Assembly: GCF_003967535.1 (NCBI RefSeq)
Contig: NZ_BIFR01000001.1
Coordinates: 3,967,001-4,031,000, forward strand
Length of the DNA: 64,000 bases
Source of the DNA: Tengunoibacter tsumagoiensis
GTDB lineage: Bacteria > Chloroflexota > Ktedonobacteria > Ktedonobacterales > Ktedonobacteraceae
Direction: 5' to 3'
Below, in pieces: positions 8,888-18,253 of the stretch. The notes under the pieces are model-generated. The model had not been told where the DNA came from, did not search any database, and was given only the letters and a program-made list of their open reading frames with translations. How positions within the stretch are numbered: position 1 is the first letter of the stretch; each line of letters starts with the position of its first letter. A program made the position numbers and the translations under genes.

Positions 8888-9025
8888 AGGCTCTCTCCAG
8901 CATTCTGTATCTTTACATAGACCATTGGTCAATGAACGTTCTCTAATCTCAGCCTTTAGAGTTAATACTCTTCAAGACATTGTTCAGTTTCGCTCTGCTC
9001 CTTTCAGAGTCACAACAAGCTCTCT

Positions 9026-10144
9026 TTAGCCCGTCCCTGGCAGCCTGACAAAGAAGCGACTTCCTTGCTCTGGTCCGGGCTCAACCCAGACCTGCCCTCC
9101 CAGCAGTTCTGTTGCTTTCTTGACAATAGCCAGTCCAATGCCTGTTCCCGGATAAAGATCATCTCCATGCAAGCGTTGAAAGATGGCAAAGATACGCTCA
9201 TACTGCTTCGGCGGAATGCCAATTCCATTGTCCTCCACGCAGATTGTGACAAAGCTTTTCTCTTCTCGCGCACTGATCTTGATCTCTGCTATTACTCCAG
9301 GTGGCACGTATGTCAGTGCGTTATCAATCAAGTTCATAAAGATCTGGTTGATGAGTGTCGGATCTCCGTAAACCATTGGCATTCGTTCATCAAGGGTGAT
9401 GCTGGCATCCTCACCATTCGCTTGTCTACGACAGTTCTCAATGACCTGAAGTAAGCTATAGCGCAACATAACTGGCTTGAGGCGCACTGCCCGATGCTCA
9501 ATCCGTGTGTAACTCAATAGATCATCGATGATACGATCCATCTGCAAACAGGCTCGAACGATATTGCTGACATAATGCTTACCAGTCTCATCAAGATCTG
9601 TGCTGTAGTCGTTTGCAACAATCTGTGAAAAACCTGTAATTGCACGCAAAGGAGCCCGAAGATCATGAGCCAATGCATAAGCAAAGGCCTGAATCTCCTG
9701 GTTCTTTTTCTCTAACTCACGGCGATGCTGCTCCAGATCTCGCCTCATCGCTGTCCGCTCAATGGCATTGTGAATTGCTCGCAGGAGATTGCCCGGTGTC
9801 ATCTCGGCTTTGACAAGATAGTCTTGCGCTCCACTCTTTATCGCCTGGAGTGCTGTTCCTTCGTCCTGTAAGCCTGTTAGCATGACGACGGCATAAGGGA
9901 CCAGGCCATTACTCTCGTCCGCAAGCTCGGTCAGAAACTCTAAACCGTCGATATCTGGGAGATTATAGTCCAGTAGAATACAGTCTGGCTGTACGGTACG
10001 ACACAGGATAAGCCCTTTCTCTCCCGTTTCTTCTTCATAGAATTGATACTGATAGTCTGTATCCTGGAGGAGATAGCGCCGAAACACTTCTCGATCTTCT
10101 GGATTGTCTTCAATAAGACAGATAGTTGGATTCTTCTCTGTCAT
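9026..10144 (-). CDS. Receiver-histidine kinase hybrid
   Basis: A cytosolic protein of 372 residues. The N-terminal receiver (about 1-125) has CLIEDNPEDRE, Asp in CILLDYNLPDIDG and Lys in DYLVKAEM. A coiled-coil linker (LEQHRRELEKKNQEIQAF) leads to HisKA with H-box ALAHDLRAPLRAITG. The ATPase domain has NLIDNALTYVPPG, DNGIGIP and GTGIGLAIVKKATELLGG. The gene begins in a TGATG overlap with the receiver gene upstream, with a GGGG Shine-Dalgarno-like stretch, so the two are translationally coupled. The receiver-kinase order suggests it takes phosphate from the phytochrome branch and relays or tunes it. The extra 14 residues of a longer frame from 10186 would run into the neighbouring gene. Confidence 0.88.
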   Translation of the reverse strand: MTEKNPTICLIEDNPEDREVFRRYLLQDTDYQYQFYEEETGEKGLILCRTVQPDCILLDYNLPDIDGLEFLTELADESNGLVPYAVVMLTGLQDEGTALQAIKSGAQDYLVKAEMTPGNLLRAIHNAIERTAMRRDLEQHRRELEKKNQEIQAFAYALAHDLRAPLRAITGFSQIVANDYSTDLDETGKHYVSNIVRACLQMDRIIDDLLSYTRIEHRAVRLKPVMLRYSLLQVIENCRRQANGEDASITLDERMPMVYGDPTLINQIFMNLIDNALTYVPPGVIAEIKISAREEKSFVTICVEDNGIGIPPKQYERIFAIFQRLHGDDLYPGTGIGLAIVKKATELLGGQVWVEPGPEQGSRFFVRLPGTG

Positions 10145-10599
10145 CACGTCCCCGCATTGTCTGGTAACATGACTACCCCAAACCAATAATGGTTTAACAT
10201 CTCTACTGCCTCTAACAATTTTTCTACCGTCATTGGCTTCAAAATATAGCTATTGGCTCCTTCCTGGAAACAAATCTCAATATCCTTGGGATCTGATGAG
10301 GTAGTCCATACTATGACTGGAATCATTTTCAATGTGTCATCTCGCTTGATATGACTTAACACTTCATGCCCATCCATTAAGGTAAGGTTCAGGTCAAGCA
10401 AAATGATTGCCGGGCGCGGATACTGCTGCACATCACTATATTTTCCACGTTGATACAGGAGGTCCAATGCTTCGTCGCCATCTTTACAGCGAAGCGTTGG
10501 AGTGTTGATAGATAATTTTTGTAGTGCCCACTCCAGTATCTCAAAATCTTCGTCATTATCCTCGACAATTAAAAGTGGATATGCAGAACTTCTTCTCAT
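10144..10599 (-). CDS. Single-domain response regulator (Rcp1-like)
   Basis: A 151-residue stand-alone receiver with no output domain. It has the acidic pocket LLIVEDNDED, phospho-acceptor Asp in IILLDLNLTLMDG, a switch Thr in VIVWTTSSD and the conserved Lys in YILKPM. The long insert LLYQRGKYSDVQQYPRP between the third helix and strand is characteristic of Rcp1-type partners of phytochrome kinases. It lies 7 bases downstream of the phytochrome gene and is the likely first phospho-acceptor. The start at 10599 has AAAGGT 9 bases upstream; the longer frame to 10704 only overlaps the phytochrome gene. Confidence 0.88.
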   Translation of the reverse strand: MRRSSAYPLLIVEDNDEDFEILEWALQKLSINTPTLRCKDGDEALDLLYQRGKYSDVQQYPRPAIILLDLNLTLMDGHEVLSHIKRDDTLKMIPVIVWTTSSDPKDIEICFQEGANSYILKPMTVEKLLEAVEMLNHYWFGVVMLPDNAGT

Positions 10600-10606
10600 T
10601 GTGTTT

Positions 10607-12919
10607 TTACCTTTCAACAAGGGTGAAGTAGAAGGTGCTCCCTCTGCCCGGCTCTGATTCCACCCATATGTTTCCACTGTGGCGCTCCACAATGCGCTTG
10701 ACAATGGTTAAGCCTGCACCCGTCCCCCCTCCGAATGTATCACGACCATGCAAGCGTTTAAAAATGCGAAAGATCGAATCAAAATATTTCTCTCGTATGC
10801 CAATTCCGTTGTCCCGCACGTATAAGGTCACACGTCGCATCCCATCCTGCTCTTCCTCTGGCAGAGCCCCTATTTCAATCTCTTTCGCTGGTTTGTCGTT
10901 GTATTTGATGGCATTTGAGATCAGGTTGCTAAATATCTCACCAACCCGGATACGATCGCACCGTATGGTTGGTAAAGGCTCAATTAGATGCACCTGTACG
11001 CTGTCCTCTTCGATTCTTCCTCTTACCATCTCCAGGCTTCTCTGCACAACCTCGTTAAGATCCGTTTGAACAAACGCTAGTTCAACCCTCCCAACCCGTG
11101 AATAATGCAATAATGCATCGATCAGCTCTCCCATTCTGGCACTGAGTCGGGTTAATGTGGTTAATCTGGCTATGCCTGTTTCATCAAGCTGATCATGATA
11201 GTCTTCCTCTAATATAGAGACGTAGTTACTTATTCCGCGCAAAGGCTCTTTAAGATCATGTGAGACAATATATGCAAATGAATCAAGCTCTTGATTACTC
11301 TCCTCCAGACGCTCGTTCAGGCTGGCGAGTTCTTCGTTGCGATGCAAAAGGAGGCTCCGCAATACACGATCCACGATCGCACTGCGTAAACTTAGGGCCG
11401 CCTCTATTTCACACCTTTTCCAGGCGGTTGCTGTTCTCTGAACAGTCTGACTCCAGGCTGCAAATGAGGTCCGTGGATGCAAGATGATCCCCTGCTGGTC
11501 GCTCTGCATAGGCTTCTCTGGATCACCTCCCCATGTCACCTGCTGAATGATCTCTGGACGAAACCAGAGCAGGTAGCTATTCTGTAATGCTGAGATGGAG
11601 ATTACCAGTACACCACTGGCAATCTCTTTAATGCTCTCCCCTTCTTCCCATAGGGTCGCGAGGGCATTGGTTGCAAAGAACTCTTCAGCATGTAACTGTG
11701 GCCTTACCCACTCTAATAGACGTAGTCCCGTCGCTTGATCAGGTACTTTTCCTGATGCCAAATAACGGTCCGCTAGATAAATGGCCACTCCCTGGGCCTC
11801 TACAAGTTGAAGAATCCGTTCGGACTGTGCTTGCAATACATCTTCAACCCGTTCCGTTTGCAGCAAGAGATCCAATAAGATCGACTGCTTTGTTTTGACC
11901 TCCATCTCATACATGTTATCAGCAAGCTCTTCTCTGGCTGCTATCTGTAGAGAGAGGATCTGGCCCAGAAATTCACAGGCTGCACGTGTGATATAAGGTA
12001 CATAGCGCTCGGTGGCATGATGGCAGGAGATTAATCCCCACAACTGCTGGTTTTTCAAAATAGAGATAGACATCGAGGCTCCTACACCCATGTTCTTCAG
12101 GTATTGAATATGCATGGGTGAGACGCTCCGTAACACTGATCCGCTAAGATCCAGTGGGCCTGGGTTATCGACTGAAAGTAATGCCGCCGGTTGATAGGCA
12201 ACGTTGGCAATCAGTCGTAACCAGTTATGCCGATACAGTTCGCGAGCCTGTTGGGGTATATCGGAAGCTGGATAGTGCAGACCAAGAAATGGCTCTAAGC
12301 CCTCTCTTTTCGCTTCTGCAATGACTTCTCCATGCCAGTCAGGATGAAATTTATAGATCATAACGCGATCAAAGCCCGTCAATTCACGGACTAAATCAGC
12401 TGCTGCCTGACTTAAGATAGGAAGATCTCTGGCCCGCTGAAGCACTGCTGTGGAGGATCGCATGAGATGATAAAAATTAGAAAAAGGATTCTCTATTTGG
12501 GGGTTGAAAGGTTCCAGTTCGAGGATAAGCCGCGTACCTATACGATGAATGATCCCATCAAATATCTCTGGTTGAGGTGTACTGTGTACGGTGATCTGTA
12601 ATGGATTGAGCGCCTCAAGATCCGGCTGCAGTCTTCTCTCTTGCAATAACTGGACCTGTTGAGGGTCAAGACAGCTCTCCAATGGTTGATTGAGCAGCTC
12701 CTCAGGTTCTCGCGCCAGGAATGCCCTGGCATTATTGCTAATCTGTACAATGCGCAGATCCGGCTCTGCCAGGACGAGCAAAACTCCATGAGGTTGAATC
12801 GCGCCAGGGATATGAATCAATTCTCGATCGCAATTTGTCAGGTCAATCTTTTCACTACTAAATTCACTTTCCGCTATTCTATTCTCATTTTGCCCGTACA
12901 CGCGAACACTCCTACTCAT
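10607..12919 (-). CDS. bphP: Bacteriophytochrome histidine kinase
   Basis: A 770-residue red/far-red light sensor kinase of PAS-GAF-PHY-HisKA-ATPase design. Cys30 in LTNCDRELIHIPGAIQPHG sits where bacteriophytochromes attach biliverdin. The GAF domain carries the conserved PASDIP motif near residue 220 and GFDRVMIYKF. The PHY tongue has the WGG-P element and PRTSF. The kinase part has H-box VSHDLKEPLRG, NLISNAIKY, DNGIGI and GAGLTIVKRIVERHSG. All chromophore-pocket signatures are present, so it should be functional if biliverdin is made; no heme oxygenase gene is in the window. It heads an operon with a receiver and a receiver-kinase hybrid. A promoter at 12960-12988 lies about 40 bases upstream. 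Confidence 0.95.
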   Translation of the reverse strand: MSRSVRVYGQNENRIAESEFSSEKIDLTNCDRELIHIPGAIQPHGVLLVLAEPDLRIVQISNNARAFLAREPEELLNQPLESCLDPQQVQLLQERRLQPDLEALNPLQITVHSTPQPEIFDGIIHRIGTRLILELEPFNPQIENPFSNFYHLMRSSTAVLQRARDLPILSQAAADLVRELTGFDRVMIYKFHPDWHGEVIAEAKREGLEPFLGLHYPASDIPQQARELYRHNWLRLIANVAYQPAALLSVDNPGPLDLSGSVLRSVSPMHIQYLKNMGVGASMSISILKNQQLWGLISCHHATERYVPYITRAACEFLGQILSLQIAAREELADNMYEMEVKTKQSILLDLLLQTERVEDVLQAQSERILQLVEAQGVAIYLADRYLASGKVPDQATGLRLLEWVRPQLHAEEFFATNALATLWEEGESIKEIASGVLVISISALQNSYLLWFRPEIIQQVTWGGDPEKPMQSDQQGIILHPRTSFAAWSQTVQRTATAWKRCEIEAALSLRSAIVDRVLRSLLLHRNEELASLNERLEESNQELDSFAYIVSHDLKEPLRGISNYVSILEEDYHDQLDETGIARLTTLTRLSARMGELIDALLHYSRVGRVELAFVQTDLNEVVQRSLEMVRGRIEEDSVQVHLIEPLPTIRCDRIRVGEIFSNLISNAIKYNDKPAKEIEIGALPEEEQDGMRRVTLYVRDNGIGIREKYFDSIFRIFKRLHGRDTFGGGTGAGLTIVKRIVERHSGNIWVESEPGRGSTFYFTLVER

Positions 12920-12959
12920 GATGCTCTTTGTCTATCTCGATACGCACTCTCTTTCCTTC

Positions 12960-12988
12960 ATTATCTCAACTATCGATTAACAAGGCAA
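12960..12988 (-). promoter_or_regulatory. Probable promoter of the phytochrome operon
   Basis: On the minus strand TTGCCT (complement of 12983-12988) and GATAAT (complement of 12960-12965) are 17 bases apart. The phytochrome start codon lies about 40 bases downstream. Confidence 0.5.
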
Positions 12989-13088
12989 GCACAGCAGTAA
13001 ATCTACTAATCTGGGCATATCCAGAGCCCTCTCCACCCTGTTGCACCACACTAACCATCATAAGGGCTCTCTCAGGCAATGGTATATC

Positions 13089-13114
13089 GGATTGCCTCCT
13101 GAAGGAAGCAATCC
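13089..13114. terminator. Hairpin after the DUF1501 gene
   Basis: GGATTGC at 13089-13095 pairs with GCAATCC at 13108-13114, with an inner TCCT/AGGA pairing. It sits 9 bases beyond the DUF1501 stop codon and is the likely terminator of the DUF1800-DUF1501 unit. No T-run follows. Confidence 0.45.
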
Positions 13115-13122
13115 CGTTACTA

Positions 13123-14385
13123 TTATGAGGGCAGGATAAATTTTTGTGTATCATAGGTTGCCCCCAGCACATCCTTCGATGAAGCTCCCATCCAGTTATC
13201 AAGTACAGTGGCATAGACCGAACGGAAATCAGTGGTGTACTTGAGGTTTCCATTATGGTCTAAGTTCTGTAGATCAGGTGGCTCTCCGTAAATGCCTTTG
13301 CTAATCCCTTTACCCAACATAAACATTGGAGCTGCCGTCCCATGATCTGTTCCCTGACTCCCATTCTCTTCAACCCTCCGGCCAAATTCAGACCAGGTCA
13401 TAATCATTACATTATCACCTTTGCCATGCTGATTGAGATCCTGATAGAAGGCAGCCAAACCATCAGCCAGGGTGGTCATGAGCATATCATGCTCCGGCTG
13501 CTCGTTTGCATGGGTATCAAATCCACCGAGGGTCACATACCCGACCCTTAACCCTAACCCCTGCACAATGGCCTCCGCCAGAACTTGCAGGCCAGCTGCA
13601 AACGAATTTTTTGGATAGGTTACACTCGGCTGGTAGGCTGAGTCGGCCTGACTTAACTGGAGCGCTCCATCGTGAGCACCAAGGGCGGTGGCATCCAGGA
13701 GTGCCGCATAGGGCGAAGATTTTGGATAGGTATTATACAATTTCATCAATGCCTGCATGCGGGCATTACCACCATCTAGATCGACGGGGTCGGGCTGAAC
13801 ACGATAATTTTTCGTATTCGTCAATGTAGGCACAGGGGCGCTAATCGATGCCAACGCCTGAGCCGTCTGCGATCCAATATCCATTGCGCGAAAGGGATGC
13901 CCATCTTTGTCGACCCAGCCCGAGACCATTTTCCCCAACCAGCCTTCTGTTCCGGTACCATTCAGGTCCAGTGTCTGCCAGATATCCATGGTCTGAAAGT
14001 GCGACAGGCTCTGGTTGGGATAGCCTACCCCTTCAATAATCGCCATGTGTCCCTGATCCCACAGATTTTTCAGCGGCGCAAGGTTCTGATGCAATCCTAA
14101 TCGACCATCTAATTGCAACACTTTTTCGCCTGGTATCGCAAGCGTTGGGCGCATCTTACGATAGGTTGCGTCGGTATAGGGGACCACGGTATTAAGCCCA
14201 TCATTTCCACCTGCCATCTGCACGACAATCAAGACACGATCTGTGGCTGCTAATGAGAGACGTGCCCCTTCTCCCGCCAACGATTGAGCGGAGGCAACTC
14301 CACGGCTAAAGATGGCTGGCATGACCATTCCAGCCGAGACGACCATCATCCCATCTTTTAACAGTGCTCTACGCGAAAGTCTCAT
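13123..14385 (-). CDS. DUF1501 protein with twin-arginine signal
   Basis: A 420-residue exported protein. The N-terminus has a twin-arginine signal (RLSRRALLKDG followed by a hydrophobic segment and AxA-like cleavage near VASAQS). The mature part has DUF1501 features: VVQMAGGNDGLNTVVPY, the YPNQSLSHFQTMDIWQT region, and a C-terminal TWSEFGRRVEENGSQGTDHG motif that resembles the metal-site region of the alkaline phosphatase/sulfatase fold. The physiological role of the family is unknown. It is nearly always encoded beside a DUF1800 protein, which here lies 18 bases upstream, so the two form an operon and probably an extracytoplasmic complex. Folding before export fits a cofactor or metal. Confidence 0.9.
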   Translation of the reverse strand: MRLSRRALLKDGMMVVSAGMVMPAIFSRGVASAQSLAGEGARLSLAATDRVLIVVQMAGGNDGLNTVVPYTDATYRKMRPTLAIPGEKVLQLDGRLGLHQNLAPLKNLWDQGHMAIIEGVGYPNQSLSHFQTMDIWQTLDLNGTGTEGWLGKMVSGWVDKDGHPFRAMDIGSQTAQALASISAPVPTLTNTKNYRVQPDPVDLDGGNARMQALMKLYNTYPKSSPYAALLDATALGAHDGALQLSQADSAYQPSVTYPKNSFAAGLQVLAEAIVQGLGLRVGYVTLGGFDTHANEQPEHDMLMTTLADGLAAFYQDLNQHGKGDNVMIMTWSEFGRRVEENGSQGTDHGTAAPMFMLGKGISKGIYGEPPDLQNLDHNGNLKYTTDFRSVYATVLDNWMGASSKDVLGATYDTQKFILPS

Positions 14386-14403
14386 GACCTCTCTGCTCCT
14401 CTC

Positions 14404-16077
14404 TTAGTTCAACTGATATTCTGGCAATGATAATAACAAGTAGAGAGCTCCACGGACATTGCTGATCGGATAGCTCTTCCCATTTCCCAATGTGATCTGT
14501 GGCTCAGTCTTCCCTTTTTTTCCGGCCTTTGTCGAGACGGCTGTTGTTGCCTGAGTACCTGACTGCAATGACGTTGTAAAGTAGCTGACCAGTTCGCTCT
14601 TGCGCCCGGCATCTAAACGTCCATCCAGCAGAAACGAACTAAAGTAGTCCACAAACTGCTCCGGTGTGCTGATATGCTGATCGTTCACCAGTTTCTGAAG
14701 GTCAAGCCCGGGATATGAGACGTTTTTGGCTTTTGTTCCCATGAGCACCAGATTAATATAGTTGAGCCGCGCCATCCAGGTCCCACTATTTAACCAGTAA
14801 GCGCTCACTTTGTCCGCAGGCCAGCCCGCAACATTCGGTGGATTGAAGAGCTCTTGACCCATGGACATGACCTCTGCTGGCAGCCCATTGCCATTTCCCT
14901 GGATACCTAACGCTCGCTGGATGCCAACAACAAATTCGGTTGGCGATTTGATACGACTGCGATAGGCTTTGTCAGATTGAAATTGTGGCGAGAGTAGAAG
15001 CGTCTTCATGACTGCTCCCATGTTATGATTGCTCTGATTATAGCTATCCACCAGGGGCTTTAGATCGTTCTGGCTCGGATTCTCATAACAAAAGAAGGTG
15101 AAAAGATGCTTACAGACAAACCATGGGGTATCTGGGTGATTCGTAAGAATACGAATGACATCTTTATAATCAAAATTACCTTTTTGCCCTAAGTATGTTT
15201 TTTCAGCAGTGTTGTGATCAGCAGCGACAAATTGCGAACCGGTCTGGTCCTTTGACACATGCCAGCCAGTTAAGGCCGATGCCGCTTCATAGACATCTTG
15301 CTGCGTATATTTTCCCAGGCCAAGCGTAAATAGCTCCATCAATTCGCGTGCGTAGTTCTCATTGGGAGCATTCTTCCGACTCTTTGTGAGGTCAAGATAG
15401 ACAAGCATGGCTGGATCAGCGGTGATGCCTAAAAGAAGGGTATCAAAGCTATCAAAAGCATGGCTTCGCAGGAAATTATTCTGCGTAATCATGCGCGTGT
15501 AATACTGTTTTCCACCTACTTTAGTATAGCTACTGGTGAGAAAACCATGCCAGAAAAGTGTCATTTTTTCTACTAATGGTCGATTGGTATAGATCATACG
15601 CAGGAGCCACCAGCGCTGCTGCTCACGAGGTTGATTAAGATCGATATTCAACCCTTTGAGGCGATTCTCAAGCTCGGCGTCCGAGTCCTGCGAAGAATTC
15701 AGTAGCCGATCAACTGCTCCTTGATAGCCCAGAGCACTGTACTCTTTTACTTCTTGCGGAGAGGCTCCAAAGCCTGCTCGTCGCAGGAGGTGTCCAACCT
15801 GAACGCTGGTCTCCGGTCGCGTTGGGAAGACGCCTGAAATTCCCAGGTTCTGTGCTAATTGTGGCAATGGTCCCCCACCTTGTTCGCCCCAGGCTACCAG
15901 ACCAGCACCACCGACTGCTACAGCGCCTGCTCCCGCTATACTCGTAAACAGTGCCCGGCGCGATAGACCACGTCGCCGAGGCTCTCTCTGTACGCGATGC
16001 GCCTCTGTCGGGGCATCATGTGCCACCAACGGGTCTTCTCCCATAATTGGGAGAGTTGGCTGCTCATGCATCTCCAT
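14404..16077 (-). CDS. DUF1800 protein with twin-arginine signal
   Basis: A 557-residue exported protein. A 37-residue polar leader precedes the twin-arginine motif GLSRRALFTS and a Gly/Ala-rich hydrophobic stretch. The mature protein shows DUF1800 marks: HLLRRAGFGASPQEV, the EKMTLFWHGFLTSS motif, NENYARELMELFTLGLGKYT, EAASALTGW and a late FNPPNVAGWP. The function is unknown; the family travels with DUF1501 proteins, as here. The upstream intergenic region (16078-16307) is shared with a divergent glycosyltransferase gene. The start at ATG 16077 has GGAG 10 bases upstream; a second ATG two codons later is also possible. Confidence 0.9.
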   Translation of the reverse strand: MEMHEQPTLPIMGEDPLVAHDAPTEAHRVQREPRRRGLSRRALFTSIAGAGAVAVGGAGLVAWGEQGGGPLPQLAQNLGISGVFPTRPETSVQVGHLLRRAGFGASPQEVKEYSALGYQGAVDRLLNSSQDSDAELENRLKGLNIDLNQPREQQRWWLLRMIYTNRPLVEKMTLFWHGFLTSSYTKVGGKQYYTRMITQNNFLRSHAFDSFDTLLLGITADPAMLVYLDLTKSRKNAPNENYARELMELFTLGLGKYTQQDVYEAASALTGWHVSKDQTGSQFVAADHNTAEKTYLGQKGNFDYKDVIRILTNHPDTPWFVCKHLFTFFCYENPSQNDLKPLVDSYNQSNHNMGAVMKTLLLSPQFQSDKAYRSRIKSPTEFVVGIQRALGIQGNGNGLPAEVMSMGQELFNPPNVAGWPADKVSAYWLNSGTWMARLNYINLVLMGTKAKNVSYPGLDLQKLVNDQHISTPEQFVDYFSSFLLDGRLDAGRKSELVSYFTTSLQSGTQATTAVSTKAGKKGKTEPQITLGNGKSYPISNVRGALYLLLSLPEYQLN

Positions 16078-16233
16078 GCCAACGTCGCTCCATTCTCTTT
16101 GCTTTCACTGTCAATCCAGACAGAAAATTGTTTTGTTCAATGGTTGTCCCCCTCCTCCCACACCTCACGTTCACTGTTCTCATTGTAACGGGTAAATCTC
16201 AAGAAATCTTCAAAATGCGATTAGGATTTCGTC

Positions 16234-16263
16234 TTGCTTCGCTGATGAAACGTGTTGTATAGT
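16234..16263 (+). promoter_or_regulatory. Possible promoter of the glycosyltransferase gene
   Basis: TTGCTT at 16234-16239 and TATAGT at 16258-16263 are separated by 18 bases, about 45 bases before the start codon at 16308. Confidence 0.4.
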
Positions 16264-16307
16264 AAGCGCTGATAAGAGGCTCTAACCCTAGTATTGCGAG
16301 GAGACGA

Positions 16308-18005
16308 TTGAAAACACTAATCCCTCAGAGTAAGCCCTCATTCTTCCGGAGATTGTTGACGTTTCGCTTTCTACCGACCTTCCTACTGTTCTCTGTACTC
16401 TGCACTTTTCTTTTATTCTACGCTCTTCTACCACTTCACGGTCTCTTTTTTCATACATCTTTACTTAATACATTGAGTCACCGCGTTCTGCTCCCCGCCC
16501 AATGGCTTTTTCCTGGTCGCGCTTTAACACCATCACTTTTTGGGCTTGATAATTTCTCTCCTGCCCCTTCTGTTAGTTGGAAGGAGACAGGGATTATGCT
16601 CGGCATCTGTCTGCTGCTCCTTTTCTTTTATCTCCTGGCGATCTTTACCCTACCCGAACGCATTCATCGACGCTTCCTCTTTACCTCAACGTTTCTCTTT
16701 GGCATCATCTGTGTTCTGACTCCCGTTGTGACTTCGCAAGATATCTTCTCTTATGTTATCTATGCACGCATGGCGATAATCTATCATCTCAATCCCTTAA
16801 CTGCTACGCCTCTGGCAATCCCTAACGATCCAGCCTATCCACATCTCTACTGGATTGATCAACCCTCGGCCTATGGTCCAACCTGGATCTTGCTAACTTG
16901 CGCTCTCCAATGGCTGGTCAATCTATCTGGCTATACTGATATTCGCAATGTTGCTCTTATGATTGTTTTCCTTCGGCTCCTTGGACTGGCCGCTCATCTG
17001 GGTTCAGTCTGGCTCGTCTGGACTATTGGTGGTGAGCTCCAACAGAAGCAAGGCCGAATCTCATCTCGCACACGTATGCAAGCCGCGCTGGCCTTTGCAT
17101 GGAATCCGCTTCTCCTCTTTGAGGCCTGTGTGAATGTCCATAACGATACGATTATGCTCTTCTTTATCCTGCTCGCCATCTGGTCCCTGGTTCGCCAGAC
17201 GCCTCGCCGCAGTGTCACATATGCTCTGACAACGATTATGCTGGCTCTGGCAACGGCCCTCAAAGTGAATATCGTTCTGCTTGTTCCTGGCTTCTTTCTC
17301 TTCTTATGGACTCAACCACAACGTTGGCGTCTCCTCTCAGGAATGCTTGCAGTCTATATGCTTAGCCTCCTGACCCTGTATCTTCCGTTCTGGCAGGGGG
17401 GCGCTATTCTCAAGCTCCTCTCGGTGAATCCTGGGACGTATCGCAATATCAATTCAATCGCTGAGTTTCTTAGCCGCTTGATCAATAGTCTGGCTCATTT
17501 TGTGGGTGCTCCCGTCGCTGAGGAGATTGGCTCGCCTGCGGAAAATATTCTTCACACGCTCAGTCTGGTCTTCTTCCTGGGAAGTTATGGCCTTCTCTGC
17601 TGGTTAGCTCTCTTTTCATCGTTACGCCTCACTACCCCCATCCGTATGATCCGCTGGATGACGCTGGCCTGGTTCCTGTATTGTGTTCTGGGCACGCCCT
17701 GGTTCTGGCCCTGGTATGCTATCACCTTCTTTGGCCTGTTTGCTCTCCTTGCAATGGTCGATCGCGATCTCTGGCAAAAACAGCCTTTTTTACACTCTTT
17801 CTCTCTCTCGGTCAGTGTTCCCATCTTTGCTTTTAGCTTGCTCAGTCTTTACTGCTTCTATACATGGGTTCCATATAGTACAATGATTCCTGGAATTGAT
17901 GGGTTCCGTTGGGCCTATCTGCGCGGCCTCTGGACCTGGGGAGTACTTCTTATCCCTCTTGGCTCTCTGGCTCTCCAACGTCGTTCAGCGCGGCTAGAAG
18001 CCTGA
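16308..18005 (+). CDS. Polytopic glycosyltransferase, mannosyltransferase-like (GT-C fold)
   Basis: A 565-residue membrane protein with about 12-13 hydrophobic helices. The early loop TSQDIFSYVIYARMAIIY contains the acidic residue typical of the first extracellular loop of GT-C enzymes. It is followed by NPLTATPLAIPNDPAYPHLY and QPSAYGPTW, a pattern seen in polyprenol-phosphate-mannose-dependent alpha-1,6-mannosyltransferases (MptA/MptB-like). It would transfer a sugar from a lipid carrier outside the membrane, probably onto a cell-envelope glycan. The start is TTG at 16308 with GAGGAG 4 bases upstream. Near its stop codon an 18-bp stretch (17982-17999) recurs at 18026-18043. The second window gene of this broad type is at 51098, but the two are not close paralogues. 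Confidence 0.75.
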   Translation: MKTLIPQSKPSFFRRLLTFRFLPTFLLFSVLCTFLLFYALLPLHGLFFHTSLLNTLSHRVLLPAQWLFPGRALTPSLFGLDNFSPAPSVSWKETGIMLGICLLLLFFYLLAIFTLPERIHRRFLFTSTFLFGIICVLTPVVTSQDIFSYVIYARMAIIYHLNPLTATPLAIPNDPAYPHLYWIDQPSAYGPTWILLTCALQWLVNLSGYTDIRNVALMIVFLRLLGLAAHLGSVWLVWTIGGELQQKQGRISSRTRMQAALAFAWNPLLLFEACVNVHNDTIMLFFILLAIWSLVRQTPRRSVTYALTTIMLALATALKVNIVLLVPGFFLFLWTQPQRWRLLSGMLAVYMLSLLTLYLPFWQGGAILKLLSVNPGTYRNINSIAEFLSRLINSLAHFVGAPVAEEIGSPAENILHTLSLVFFLGSYGLLCWLALFSSLRLTTPIRMIRWMTLAWFLYCVLGTPWFWPWYAITFFGLFALLAMVDRDLWQKQPFLHSFSLSVSVPIFAFSLLSLYCFYTWVPYSTMIPGIDGFRWAYLRGLWTWGVLLIPLGSLALQRRSARLEA

Positions 18006-18136
18006 GCATCCGTTGTCGACAGCACCGTTCAGCCCGGCTAGAACGCTAAGAAACAGGACACATCACTTTTGTGAATACAGAAGTACAATCTTCTCTTTAT
18101 GAGAGGAACATATCAGTACTACCGTTCACCTTTTCA

Positions 18137-18166
18137 TTGACAGAGATATAACGCAATTGCTATGAT
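18137..18166 (+). promoter_or_regulatory. Promoter of the pseudokinase gene
   Basis: A perfect TTGACA at 18137-18142 and TATGAT at 18161-18166 are separated by 18 bases. About 85 bases of leader precede the start codon at 18254. Confidence 0.55.
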
Positions 18167-18253
18167 TCGGCCACATATATTTTATTTTATAGTTGGAGAA
18201 TACGGGCCCGAACTTTTATTCTGGACGGCAGTTTCTCTTTAAGGAATATCCAT

